Positions 25,246 through 33,556 of a stretch of DNA of 64,000 nucleotides are shown here, piece by piece; positions within the stretch are counted from its first letter, which is position 1, and each line of letters begins with the position of its first letter. Origin of the DNA: Streptomyces resistomycificus (GTDB lineage Bacteria; Actinomycetota; Actinomycetes; Streptomycetales; Streptomycetaceae); assembly GCF_001514265.1 (NCBI RefSeq), contig NZ_KQ948991.1, forward strand, positions 605,539 to 669,538, given 5' to 3'. The position numbers were made by a program, and so were the translations under genes. The notes below the pieces were generated by a model. It searched no databases, was not told the origin of the DNA, and saw nothing but the letters and a program-made list of their open reading frames with translations.

Positions 25246-26202
25246 TCAGCGGTTGGTCAAACGATCGTTTATGTAGCGTTGAGCCAAGGGGAGTTTTGCG
25301 TGCGGCTTTATGGATACGAGCCCAGCGTTCCCTTGCGCAAGCGTTAGGACGATCGTGATGAGGCGGCGATCTACGTTGATTAGATGCGAATAGGGAATGA
25401 ACTGCACTGGCCTGTTTGTCGACCTCGGAATGTAGATCACTCGACGATGCGTCAAAGCTGCCAGCCCCCGATGAGACGCGTTGTCGGTGTGAAGCGTTTT
25501 GACCTCGCCATCGACCCAGAAGTTGCACAGGAACATGTGGGCAACCTCTTCGTCCGTATCCAGGTTGTCGGTCAGACGGTCGAGCTGTCCTCTCCGATAG
25601 CTGGGCTGGATAAACGGGTCGTGGCGGTACTGGGATTTATCGAAGTCGAACAGTGACCGGTACTGTCGATCGATTTCGGTGAAGCGAAGGGTTCGGCCTC
25701 TCTCCATGCGTTTGGCGGGTTCGGTCCCCCAATCGCCGGCGCTGGCGAAGGTGATCGCATCTATCAATTTACGTACGTCGTCGTTGAAGGTTGCTGCTGT
25801 CAGTGTCAGGGCGTTCTTGTCGCGGATCCGCCCCAAGGTGGACGGAATGTCTTGCGACGGTGGGAGCTGGGCCCCTTGAAGTAAGACGGGGATCACCCTG
25901 ATCCCACTGTCCAGTGCGGTTTCCGCCTCTCGTCGAACCCAGTCCTGCGGATCAAAGATCCTTGGGCGGCCCACGGAAGAACCGATCCAGTCGGAGCCGA
26001 TCAGGGCAATGAGGACATCACACGCTGTGATTGCCTGGGCTATTACCTTGGGGAAGTCGACCCCAGGTTCCAAGGAATCCGCGTCCATGAATACATTGGA
26101 TGCACCAAAACGTTCAGCCAGACGATCGCGCAGCCATCCCGCATAGGGGTCACTATGTCCATGCCTGTAGCTTATGAATACCTTTTTCTCGTCTGAAGTC
26201 AC
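25246..26202 (-). CDS. TIR-domain protein with C-terminal PH-like domain
   Basis: 318 aa, GTG start with GAGGTG six bases upstream. Residues 7-130 form a TIR domain: VFISYRHGHSDPYAGW, VFMDADSLEPGVDF, and DWVRREAETAL whose Glu92 is at the catalytic position of NAD-cleaving TIRs. The C-terminal part (about 225-315: DEEVAHMFL, RGLAALTHRRVIYIP, FIPYSHLINVD) resembles bacterial PH domains of the YokE type, which is my inference from the strand pattern. GC content is clearly low for this chromosome and rare codons (ATA, GTA, TTT, AAA) occur, so the gene was likely acquired. Bacterial TIR proteins often act in phage defence; no ThsA-like or other partner is adjacent. Confidence 0.85.
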   Translation of the reverse strand: MTSDEKKVFISYRHGHSDPYAGWLRDRLAERFGASNVFMDADSLEPGVDFPKVIAQAITACDVLIALIGSDWIGSSVGRPRIFDPQDWVRREAETALDSGIRVIPVLLQGAQLPPSQDIPSTLGRIRDKNALTLTAATFNDDVRKLIDAITFASAGDWGTEPAKRMERGRTLRFTEIDRQYRSLFDFDKSQYRHDPFIQPSYRRGQLDRLTDNLDTDEEVAHMFLCNFWVDGEVKTLHTDNASHRGLAALTHRRVIYIPRSTNRPVQFIPYSHLINVDRRLITIVLTLAQGNAGLVSIKPHAKLPLAQRYINDRLTNR

Positions 26203-26395
26203 GCGTCACCTCGATGCGGCTAGTATCAGCTGACTAGGCAGGAAGTTAGACGGGCCGCTCCGGGTTCGAGCCTACTTTTAACCGACGCTACCGTTAGTTT
26301 CGACAGGTGTTCGATATTTGGGGTCCCAATATTCTCAGCCGCCCCACCGGCAGTTTTCTGCCAGGCATATCCGGCGCCACGAGCGCCCTCACCGT

Positions 26396-26755
26396 CTATC
26401 GCTCACGCGGCGGGTCGTGGTCTGTCGTCGTCGAGAGGGGCGACTCGGATTCGAATTCGAAAGTCTCGATGGCGGCGTCGGCGGGGAACTCCGGGTGGTC
26501 GTGCCAGACGTGGGCGAAGGCGACCAGCAGGTTCCACGAGGCGCTCGCGTGCAGCTCGGTCGCCGCCGCGGGCCGGGGCGGTGAGGCCCGGTGGTAGCGC
26601 ACCGCCGCGATCTGTTTGGTCGCGGCCAGCTGCAGGGCTGTGGCTGTGCGGCGGGCCTCGCCTTGGAGTGAGGCGGGGTCGGGGATCCGTGCGAGCACGA
26701 AACGCACCAGTCGTGCGACCTGGTCCTCGGCGATCCGCTCCACTCTTTCCTCCAT
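26396..26755 (-). CDS. Small protein of unknown function
   Basis: The protein has 119 aa (ATG, MEERVERIAEDQVARLV). It is mostly helical, with an Arg/Glu-rich amphipathic N-terminus and a Trp/His segment SWNLLVAFAHVWHDHPEF. The acidic/Thr-rich tail is probably disordered. It follows the DinB-like gene with a 22-bp gap and is likely cotranscribed. No family recognised. Confidence 0.65.
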   Translation of the reverse strand: MEERVERIAEDQVARLVRFVLARIPDPASLQGEARRTATALQLAATKQIAAVRYHRASPPRPAAATELHASASWNLLVAFAHVWHDHPEFPADAAIETFEFESESPLSTTTDHDPPRER

Positions 26756-26777
26756 AGCGTGTGACGTGACGCTCCGG

Positions 26778-27299
26778 CTAGGACGCCGCCCGCAGCAACC
26801 GCAACTGCCCGATCTCCGCCACGTTCTTCATCAGCTCGGCGTTCGCCCAGGCGATCATGTCGGCGATGGTGTGTTCGGGGTCGTTCTGCCAGGGGGAGGG
26901 GGCCGGGGCGGCCAGGTCGGGGTCGGTGAGGCGGGCGAGGGCGGTCAGCCAGGCGGTGCGGAGGTCGCGGAGCCAGTCGACGGTGGGTTTTCCGGGGCCG
27001 GGCCAGGTGACGTCCGTACGGTCGCGGGGCGTACGGGCCTCCACGTGGTCGAGGGTGACGCTCCACCACCAGCCGATGTGCCAACTCAGCCAGCCGACGG
27101 TCGGCACCGGGACCGGGTCGGGCTCGGTCTCCGCCCAGTCCGGTGCCCAGGTGCCGTCGGCGGTGCGGCGCACCGTCCAGCAGTGGGACACCGGTTCCCA
27201 CAGGAAGTCCTCGGGCTCGAGCCGGTCGAGGTGGTATTCGAACAGCGCCCAGGTCAGGTCGAACTGACGGCGCAGCAGGTCGGATTGCGAAACGGTCAC
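26778..27299 (-). CDS. DinB-like (YfiT/mycothiol-transferase fold) protein
   Basis: About 173 aa from the GTG at 27299 (VTVSQSDLLRRQFDLTW). It has the four-helix DinB fold with the metal-site pattern: a first His in the VSHCWTVRR segment, WHIGWWW in the second helix and HTIADMIAWANAELMKNVAE in the last. DinB-superfamily members in actinobacteria include mycothiol-dependent transferases and damage-response proteins. Which one this is cannot be told. Confidence 0.8.
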   Translation of the reverse strand: MTVSQSDLLRRQFDLTWALFEYHLDRLEPEDFLWEPVSHCWTVRRTADGTWAPDWAETEPDPVPVPTVGWLSWHIGWWWSVTLDHVEARTPRDRTDVTWPGPGKPTVDWLRDLRTAWLTALARLTDPDLAAPAPSPWQNDPEHTIADMIAWANAELMKNVAEIGQLRLLRAAS

Positions 27300-27350
27300 C
27301 GGCCGACCCTGGCACACCGGTGACCGTCCCAGAAACGGGATTTCCGGGGA

Positions 27351-27782
27351 CTACAGCTCGTGATCCCGGGCCAGTTGCTCCCACGCGACGTCCCGCAGCG
27401 CGGGCTCCGCGTCACCACCGGACGGCACCTGTGTCGTGGACTGGAACCAGATGACCGTAAGGGCCGAGCGGTACAGGACCGGGTCGTGGGCCGGGTCCAG
27501 TGCCGTGGAGCTGAAGGAACCGACGCACGCCACGGCCGGCAACACCTCCACCGGCCCGAATCCCCCGGCGTACTGGTCGGGGTACTCCCGCGGAGGCGGG
27601 ACGAGGTGTACCGGGGTGGCGGGGGAGGTGCGCTCGGCGGCCAGCAGAAGGCTCCTGATCTTCATCTCGTTGACCGGCTTGCACGGGTACCCCTCCAGCA
27701 TCCCGCCGTACGTCGAGGACAGCCGCAGCTCGGAGAGGTCGAGCGAGCGGCCGGAGGAAAGGGTCACGCGAGCCAGGGACAT
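27351..27782 (-). CDS. Conserved protein of unknown function
   Basis: About 143 aa from the ATG at 27782 (MSLARVTLSSGRSLDLSELRLSS); the upstream in-frame part encodes a repetitive RAAPDRAAP stretch from a 15-bp tandem repeat and is unlikely to be translated. The sequence is beta-rich with a Pro segment LVPPPREYP and ends EQLARDHEL. No signal peptide or membrane segment. The family is unknown to me. Confidence 0.65.
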   Translation of the reverse strand: MSLARVTLSSGRSLDLSELRLSSTYGGMLEGYPCKPVNEMKIRSLLLAAERTSPATPVHLVPPPREYPDQYAGGFGPVEVLPAVACVGSFSSTALDPAHDPVLYRSALTVIWFQSTTQVPSGGDAEPALRDVAWEQLARDHEL

Positions 27783-28002
27783 GGTCGGCACTCTAGGGCG
27801 GTGGTGCATGGTGCTCCCGTGAATTTCGGGCTCCCTGATCGGTGCGGCCCTGTCTGGTGCGGCTCTGTCTGGTGCTGCCCTGTTCATCGGGGCCTGTGTG
27901 AGGGGTCCTGCGCGACGCGCCCTGGGCGAGGCCGTTTCGTCCGGTGCGGCCGACGCCCTCTCCGTCGTTCGCCGTGGCTCGGCTCGTGTCCTGGCGTTTC
28001 CG

Positions 28003-28869
28003 TTACGGCTGGTGCCCGGTCAGCCGCGCCGCCGACGCGATCGTGGCGCGGGCTTCGCGTTCGCTGAGCCCGGTGTGGAGAGCCGCGTCGACCAGCGGGT
28101 CGACCAGGGCGGGGCCGATGCCGTCCTCGTACGCGCGGCAGGCCGCCCAGAACAGGCGGGTGTTGCGCTGGCCCTCGTGGGCGGCGAGGACGAACTGGAC
28201 GAGGCCCTGGCCGTGACCACCGGTCGACGGGGGCGTGGGGTGGTGGGTGCGGGGCGGTGGGAGCAGGAGGCGCAGCAGCGCGGGTGGGCAGGCTCCCGGG
28301 GCGAAGTGGGCGGTGCCGGGGGCGGTGGCGTACGCACCGTGGTCGGTGCGGGAACCGGGGCCGACGAGGTAGCCGCCGGCGCCCCGGATGTCGATGCCGG
28401 GGGCGAGGCGCCCGGCCGAGTTGGGCACGACGACGTCGGGCGGCCCGCACAGCCACAGGTGGCGGCCGCCGCTGGGGGTCAGCACGACGACCGTGTCGGG
28501 GATCGTGAAGAGGTGGCGCAGGGCCAGCTCGCGCAGGGCGGCCGAGGAGTCCGTGCCGGACTTGGTGTCGAGATCCACGCCGATCAGGTGGTGGGGCGGC
28601 AGGCCGCAGGCGATGCCGTAGCCGGTCGCCCAGGGGGCGGCGGCGAACAGTTCGCGGATGCGTGCCGGGTCGGTGGTGGCGTCGTAGACCCCGTGGCCGA
28701 GGCGTCCGCACTCGCCGTGGCACGGCGGGGTGGCTGGGGCGTCGTGGTGGGGGGAGCGCAGGGCCGGGAGCTTCGTCCGGGACAGGGGGATGACGGCCAG
28801 TCCGCGTTCGGCGGCTGACAGGGCGTGTGCGAGGGCCAGCGTCGTGGCCTGCCGGTCGGTGGTGGCCAT
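28003..28869 (-). CDS. Prim-pol domain protein (archaeo-eukaryotic primase fold)
   Basis: About 288 aa from the ATG at 28869 (MATTDRQATTLALAHA). The prim-pol catalytic Asp-x-Asp is intact in LIGVDLDTKSGTD and the conserved His lies in PSGGRHLWLCG. An early Cys/His loop (HHDAPATPPCHGECGRLGHG) may bind zinc. The C-terminal part (about 215-288) is a small helical domain with SEREARATIASAARLTGH, as in mobile-element replication proteins. Fused helicases are absent, so it is a stand-alone prim-pol. No other mobile genes lie beside it. Confidence 0.85.
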   Translation of the reverse strand: MATTDRQATTLALAHALSAAERGLAVIPLSRTKLPALRSPHHDAPATPPCHGECGRLGHGVYDATTDPARIRELFAAAPWATGYGIACGLPPHHLIGVDLDTKSGTDSSAALRELALRHLFTIPDTVVVLTPSGGRHLWLCGPPDVVVPNSAGRLAPGIDIRGAGGYLVGPGSRTDHGAYATAPGTAHFAPGACPPALLRLLLPPPRTHHPTPPSTGGHGQGLVQFVLAAHEGQRNTRLFWAACRAYEDGIGPALVDPLVDAALHTGLSEREARATIASAARLTGHQP

Positions 28870-29225
28870 GGGTCCATTTTCGTATGTGTGTTCGAAAAAG
28901 GGAAGGGGGTGCGATCGCGACGCGCCGGGCCGGACGGAATGGCTGGAAATGTGGCGGAACGCTTCATCTCGTGCGGGGCCTGGGAGGGCATGTCCGGAGC
29001 CGCCCTGGATTGGTGAGGAAGGTGGCGAAAAGGGTTTATCGACTAGTCGCCACGCTTGAGGGCGAATCGCGGCTTCCAGGGTGGTTCGCCGGGGTTTCGG
29101 TGGGCAACTCTGGTCTCGCGACGTCGAGCACCAGACCGGGGCGGTCGGCCAACTTCCCTGGTGAAAGCCGTACTTCACGTACGACCGGCTCCGCAGCCGG
29201 TGCGTACATGTTCTGGAGGAACAAC
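28870..29225. other. Intergenic region, no gene seen
   Basis: This 356-bp divergent region holds the promoters of the prim-pol and small secreted-protein genes. A short inverted repeat CGTAC-n5-GTACG (29169-29183) lies 43 bp before the secreted-protein start; significance unknown. Confidence 0.5.
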
Positions 29226-29552
29226 ATGGCAAGCATCCGTACCGCCCGCGTCATCGCCGCCGTCTCCGCCCTCCCGCTCGCGGCCGCGCTCTTCACCGGC
29301 GTCGCGGCGGCGGACAACGGCGCGTTCGCGGACAACGGATCGAGCGCTTCCGTGACCAACGCCGTCGCGGGCGTCGTCGGCAGCGGCGTCGGCGGCGACA
29401 ACAGCGGCAACTCGTCCACCACACAGCAGCAGGCGGTCGGCTCGGGGGCCTCGAACCAGAGCAACACCGCGCAGGTCAACGGCTCCGCGTTCACCGCCGT
29501 GAATCAGGGAAACAGCAACACGTCCGTCACCTTCACCCCACTGTGGTGGTGA
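29226..29552 (+). CDS. Small secreted Asn/Gln/Ser-rich protein
   Basis: The protein has 108 aa (ATG with GGAGGA six bases upstream). A signal peptide ending near residue 30 (AALFTGVAAAD) precedes a mature part of about 78 residues of low complexity: Asn, Ser, Gly, Gln, Thr and Ala, no Cys, no Lys. Spaced segments GDNSGNSS, ASNQSNTAQVNGS and NQGNSNTS give a curli/rodlin-like NQ periodicity, and it ends TFTPLWW. The composition suggests a surface or amyloid-forming protein; this is inference. A strong terminator follows. Confidence 0.8.
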   Translation: MASIRTARVIAAVSALPLAAALFTGVAAADNGAFADNGSSASVTNAVAGVVGSGVGGDNSGNSSTTQQQAVGSGASNQSNTAQVNGSAFTAVNQGNSNTSVTFTPLWW

Positions 29553-29617
29553 TCTGAGGGCCTGCGGCCTTCGACTCCGGGGGGCTGTGTGGGGGGGTGC
29601 AGTGCGGGGGTGCGACG

Positions 29618-29660
29618 CGCCTGTGCGGCGGTGCCACGGCATCGCCGCACAGGCGTTTTC
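29618..29660 (+). terminator. Terminator of small secreted-protein gene
   Basis: A 13-bp perfect stem (CGCCTGTGCGGCG and complement, 29618-29630 with 29643-29655) is followed by TTTTCG. Confidence 0.85.
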
Positions 29661-29694
29661 GCGTGCGGGGCCCCGACCTTGACACCCGGCCGCA

Positions 29695-29711
29695 TCTGAC
29701 GGACAGTCAGA
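29695..29711. promoter_or_regulatory. Operator-like inverted repeat upstream of ChsH2-like gene
   Basis: TCTGACGGACAGTCAGA is a perfect 6-bp inverted repeat with a 5-bp spacer, 100 bp before the first gene of the ChsH2-ChsH1-Ltp2-like set. It resembles TetR-family operators, but it is not the KstR consensus I know. Confidence 0.5.
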
Positions 29712-29810
29712 AATCTTCGTGGAAACGACGGGGCTCGATGGGAACCGGACCGGCGGCAGCGGTGTACCAGAAGTGTCAACGCGACGCGGCACGGGATGAG
29801 CGAGGGGGCG

Positions 29811-30881
29811 ATGGTGGCAGTTGAGCGGGAGGTGAGCGACGGCGGCCAGGGAGAACCCGGGAAGCCGGAGGACACGGGTGGACCGGGGAAGCGGCACGAC
29901 GAGGGGAAACCTCAGGGCGAGGGGAAACCCCAGAGCTCAGGGACCTCGGAGAACCCGGGGAAACCCGACGACCAGGAAGGCATGGAGAAGCGGCTCAAGG
30001 CTTTCGAGGGGCGGCCCTGTGCGGTCGCCGGTGTGGGCAAGGATCCCGTCAACGCGCCCATGATCCGGCACTGGTGCGAGGCGATGGGTGACACCAACCC
30101 GGCCTACGCGGGCTCGGATGCCGTCGCCCCTCCCACCATGCTCCAGGTGTGGACCATGGGCGGCCTCTCGGGCCACACCGGGCGGGCGGAGGCATACGAC
30201 GAACTGCTCGCCCTGCTCGACGAGGAGGGCTGCACCTCGGTGGTCGCCACCGACTCCGAGCAGGAGTACCTGAGAGCGCTGCGGCCCGGCGACGAGGTCG
30301 GCTTCCAGGCGGTGATCGAGTCGGTGTCCGGGCGCAAGACCACCAAACTCGGCACGGGGTACTTCGTGACGACCCGGATGGAAGTCCGTGTGGGCGACGG
30401 CCTCGTCGGCACCCACCGCTTCCGCATCCTCAAGTACGCCCCCGCGCGCCGGCGTGCGGGGGCCCCACCCGAGACGGCCCTGCTGCCCCGTCCCGTCGTC
30501 AACCGCGACAACGAGGGCTTCTGGGCGGGCGTCCGGCAAGGCCGGCTGCTCATCCAGCGTTGCACCGGCTGCGGCACCCCGCGCCACCCCTGGCTGCCGG
30601 GCTGCAACACCTGCGGCGGCCCCGACTGGGACACCGTCGAGGCGAGCGGTGAGGGCACGGTCTATTCGTACGTCGTCATGCACCACCCGCCCTTCCCCGC
30701 GTTCTCCCCGCCGTACGCGGTCGCGCTGATCGAACTCGCGGAGGGCGTCCGAATAATCAGCAACGTGGTCGGCGTGCCGTACGACAAGGTGCGCATCGGG
30801 CAGCCGGTCCGCCTCGAGTTCCAGGAGTACGGCGACGAGTTGGTGCTGCCCGTCTTCCGTGCCGCAGGGGAGGCCGTATGA
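29811..30881 (+). CDS. ChsH2-like MaoC hydratase fused to DUF35 OB-fold/zinc ribbon
   Basis: About 356 aa from the ATG at 29811, preceded by GAGGGGG; an ATG at 29796 is in frame. A disordered Gly/Pro/Lys-rich extension (1-60) precedes a MaoC-like hot-dog domain (about 62-205; MIRHWCEAMGDTNPAY). The DUF35 part follows: a rubredoxin-like zinc ribbon CTGCGTPRHPWLPGCNTC (about 245-262) and an OB fold to the end. In M. tuberculosis ChsH2 pairs with ChsH1 for hydration of C22-CoA steroid intermediates and its DUF35 domain docks the aldolase Ltp2. The next two genes overlap by 4 nt each and match those partners. Confidence 0.88.
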   Translation: MVAVEREVSDGGQGEPGKPEDTGGPGKRHDEGKPQGEGKPQSSGTSENPGKPDDQEGMEKRLKAFEGRPCAVAGVGKDPVNAPMIRHWCEAMGDTNPAYAGSDAVAPPTMLQVWTMGGLSGHTGRAEAYDELLALLDEEGCTSVVATDSEQEYLRALRPGDEVGFQAVIESVSGRKTTKLGTGYFVTTRMEVRVGDGLVGTHRFRILKYAPARRRAGAPPETALLPRPVVNRDNEGFWAGVRQGRLLIQRCTGCGTPRHPWLPGCNTCGGPDWDTVEASGEGTVYSYVVMHHPPFPAFSPPYAVALIELAEGVRIISNVVGVPYDKVRIGQPVRLEFQEYGDELVLPVFRAAGEAV

Positions 30882-31273
30882 AACCCGGTGACGCGCTCCC
30901 GGCTCTGGAGATCCCGATCACCCGCACCCTCGTCGTCGCCGGTGCCATCGCCTCGCGTGACTACCAGGACGTCCACCACGACGCCGAACTCGCCCGGCAG
31001 AAGGGCTCCCCCGACATCTTCATGAACATCCTGACGACGAACGGCCTGGTGGGGAGGTACATCACGGACCACTTCGGCCCGCGGGCCGTACTGCGCAGCG
31101 TGGCCATCAGACTCGGCGCCCCCAACCACCCCGGGGACACGATGGTGTTGACCGGCGCGATCGAGGCGGTGGCCGGCGACACCGCCACCGTGCGGGTGGT
31201 CGGCACCAACGCCATCGGCAGACACGTGACCGGAACCGTGACGGTCACCCTCCCGGCCGGGGAGGCGGGATGA
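30878..31273 (+). CDS. ChsH1-like MaoC dehydratase subunit
   Basis: The protein has 131 aa, a single hot-dog fold. The hydratase-2 motif is seen as SRDYQDVHHDAELARQKG with the catalytic Asp and His. Start ATG overlaps the preceding stop (ATGA). By analogy with ChsH1-ChsH2 it would carry the active site of a heteromeric enoyl-CoA hydratase acting on a short steroid side-chain CoA ester. Confidence 0.88.
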   Translation: MKPGDALPALEIPITRTLVVAGAIASRDYQDVHHDAELARQKGSPDIFMNILTTNGLVGRYITDHFGPRAVLRSVAIRLGAPNHPGDTMVLTGAIEAVAGDTATVRVVGTNAIGRHVTGTVTVTLPAGEAG

Positions 31274-32436
31274 GCGTACGCACCAGGGACGCGCTCGGCG
31301 GCCGGGCGGCGATCGTCGGCATCGGGGCGACGGAGTTCTCCAAGGACTCGGGGCGTAGTGAGCTGGGGCTGGCCGCGGAGGCGGTGCGGGCGGCACTCGA
31401 CGACGCCGGGCTGCGGCCGGCCGACGTGGACGGCATGGTCACGTTCACCATGGACACCAGCCCGGAGATCACCGTGGCCCAGGCCTGCGGAATGGGGGAG
31501 CTGTCCTTCTTCTCCCGCGTCCACTACGGCGGCGGAGCGGCCTGCGCGACCGTCCAGCAGGCGGCGCTCGCCATCGCCGCGGGCGTGGCCGAGGTGGTGG
31601 TCTGCTACCGCGCCTTCAACGAGCGGTCGGGGCGGAGATTCGGCTCGGGCGTGCAGCACCGGGAGCCGTCGGCCGAGGGGGTCGCGCTCGGCTGGGCCCT
31701 CCCCTTCGGACTCCTCACCCCGGCGTCCTGGGTGGCGATGGCGGCCCAGCGGTACCTGCACACCCACGGCCTGACCCCGGAGGCCTTCGGGCACGTGGCC
31801 GTCGTCGACCGCGGATACGCCGCGACCAATCCGGCGGCGTACTTCCACGGTCGGCCCATCACCCTCGCCGACCACGCGGCCTCACGCTGGATCGTCGAGC
31901 CGCTGCGGCTGCTGGACTGCTGCCAGGAGACCGACGGAGGTCAGGCGCTGGTCGTCACCTCGGTGGAGCGGGCCCGCGACCTGCCCCACCCGTCCGCCGT
32001 CGTCTCGGCGGCCGCCCAGGGCGCGGGCCGGGCGCAGGAGCAGATGACCAGCTTCTACCGCGACGACCTGACCGGCCTGCCGGAGATGGGCGTGGTGGCC
32101 CGGCAGCTGTGGCGGACCTCGGGATGCACACCCGCCGACATCGACGTGGGCATCCTGTACGACCACTTCACACCGTTCGTGCTCATGCAGCTGGAGGAGT
32201 TCGGGTTCTGCGGACGGGGAGAGGCGGCGGACTTCGTGCACCGCGCCGAACTCCCCCTCAACACCCACGGTGGACAACTGGGGGAGGCGTACCTGCACGG
32301 TATGAACGGCATCGCGGAAGGAGTACGGCAGCTGCGCGGCACAGCGGCGAACCAGATACCAGGTGCCGAGCGGATCCTGGTGACGGCGGGCACGGGGGTA
32401 CCGACCTCGGGTCTGGTCCTCGCGGCCGACGGTTGA
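31270..32436 (+). CDS. Ltp2-like thiolase-fold aldolase (lipid-transfer protein)
   Basis: 388 aa. The thiolase-fold features include RAAIVGIGATEFSKDSGRSE at the N-terminus and YGGGAACATVQQAALAIAAG with a nucleophile-position Cys. The C-terminal half contains ILYDHFTPFVLMQLEEFGFC and NTHGGQLGEAYLHGMNGI. In Ltp2 aldolases Tyr residues replace thiolase catalysis and cleave the 17-hydroxy-C22-CoA steroid. Overlapping start (ATGA) with the ChsH1-like gene supports a complex. The ChsE acyl-CoA dehydrogenase that normally precedes these steps is not in the window. Confidence 0.88.
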   Translation: MSVRTRDALGGRAAIVGIGATEFSKDSGRSELGLAAEAVRAALDDAGLRPADVDGMVTFTMDTSPEITVAQACGMGELSFFSRVHYGGGAACATVQQAALAIAAGVAEVVVCYRAFNERSGRRFGSGVQHREPSAEGVALGWALPFGLLTPASWVAMAAQRYLHTHGLTPEAFGHVAVVDRGYAATNPAAYFHGRPITLADHAASRWIVEPLRLLDCCQETDGGQALVVTSVERARDLPHPSAVVSAAAQGAGRAQEQMTSFYRDDLTGLPEMGVVARQLWRTSGCTPADIDVGILYDHFTPFVLMQLEEFGFCGRGEAADFVHRAELPLNTHGGQLGEAYLHGMNGIAEGVRQLRGTAANQIPGAERILVTAGTGVPTSGLVLAADG

Positions 32437-32663
32437 GCGGGAGCGACCTCCTCACGGCCGGCCGCGCCCGCTGACGATCTACGCCGAGACGGATGAACCA
32501 CCAGGGCGGGCACGCACCCCCCAGGGGTCATCCCGCAGTATCTCCGGCCCGCTCGTCCACCTTCAGGAGGTGCAGCCAGCCCCACCCCTACAACCTGAGG
32601 GGGACTTGCCTTCGGGACCTGCGGCCGATGAGCCGGACGCGCCCTCGCTCATAGCGTGGAGCC

Positions 32664-33221
32664 ATGACCACACCCGTCTGCACCAGCGCTTCGAAGGCCG
32701 CCTCACCGGCGACGCAGACCCTTCCGTACCCCTCGTTCGCGTCGTACGTGAAGGCCCGCCAGCCGGTGCTGCTGCGTACCGCCCGGTCGCTGACCGCGAA
32801 CCCGTGCGACGCGGAGGACCTGCTGCAGACCGCCCTGACCAAGACGTACGTCGCCTGGGAGCGCATCGAGGACCATCGCGCGCTGGACGGCTATGTGCGC
32901 CGCGCGCTGCTGAACACCCGGACCTCGCAGTGGCGCAAGCGCAAGGTCGACGAGTTCGCGTGCGACGAGCTGCCCGAGCCGGAGCCCGTGGCCGCCGGAG
33001 ACGACCCGGCCGAGCAGCAGGCGCTGCACGACGCCATGTGGCGGGCGATCATGAAGCTGCCGGCCCGGCAGCGGGCGATGGTGGTCCTCAGGTACTACGA
33101 GGACCTCAGCGAGGTCCAGACGGCCGAGGTGCTCGGGGTGTCGGTGGGCACGGTCAAGTCGGCGGTGTCCCGGGCACTCGGCAAGCTGCGGGACGACCCG
33201 GAGCTGGGCCTGGTCAGGTAA
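32664..33221 (+). CDS. ECF sigma factor (SigE-like family)
   Basis: 185 aa. Region 2 spans about 27-95 (VLLRTARSLTANPCDAEDLLQTALTKTYVAWERI). Region 4 at about 125-180 has the helix-turn-helix LPARQRAMVVLRYYEDLS and VQTAEVLGVSVGTVKSAVSR. No anti-sigma factor gene is adjacent, so control is probably transcriptional or by a distant partner. A 23-bp tandem repeat array follows its stop. Confidence 0.9.
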   Translation: MTTPVCTSASKAASPATQTLPYPSFASYVKARQPVLLRTARSLTANPCDAEDLLQTALTKTYVAWERIEDHRALDGYVRRALLNTRTSQWRKRKVDEFACDELPEPEPVAAGDDPAEQQALHDAMWRAIMKLPARQRAMVVLRYYEDLSEVQTAEVLGVSVGTVKSAVSRALGKLRDDPELGLVR

Positions 33222-33244
33222 CGCGGCCTGCCGCTGTTCCGTTC

Positions 33245-33405
33245 ACCCGCCCCACACGCGTCCCTCCACCCGCTCCACACGCGTCCCTCCACGCGGCCCA
33301 CACGCGTCCCTTCACGCGGCCCACACGCGTCCCTTCACGCGGCCCACACGCGTCCCTTCACGCGGCCCACACGCGTCCCTTCACGCGGCCCACGCGCGTC
33401 TTTCC
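33245..33405. repeat. 23-bp tandem repeat, 7 copies
   Basis: Units begin at 33245, 33268, 33291, 33314, 33337, 33360 and 33383. Each contains CCACACGCGTCCC (CCACGCGCGTCTT in the last). The units from 33291 to 33382 are identical; the first two and the last differ slightly. No spacers, so not CRISPR. The array follows the sigma-factor stop by 23 bp. Confidence 0.9.
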
Positions 33406-33556
33406 ACGCGTCCGTTCGCGCATCCTCACGCGCCCCGCATCCGCATCCGCCCCCGCCTTACGCCTGCCCATCGCCCCTCACACCACACCGCACACACCGC
33501 CTATCTCCTTCACGTCGTGAACGCAACGTGACCTGATCGATCACGCCTTCCTAGTG

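Noticed and set aside
26240..26275. Possible tRNA fragment marking an island end after the TIR gene
   Set aside because: Only a GGGTTCGAGCC-like T-arm is seen; it does not repeat the tRNA-Ser(UGA) 3' end, so no attachment-site duplication is supported.
33245..33405. CRISPR-like array
   Set aside because: Units are directly adjacent without spacers and no cas genes are present.
32570..33520. 316-aa frame translating the 23-bp repeats
   Set aside because: It overlaps the sigma-factor gene in another frame and its repetitive His/Thr/Arg-Pro sequence only reflects the minisatellite.
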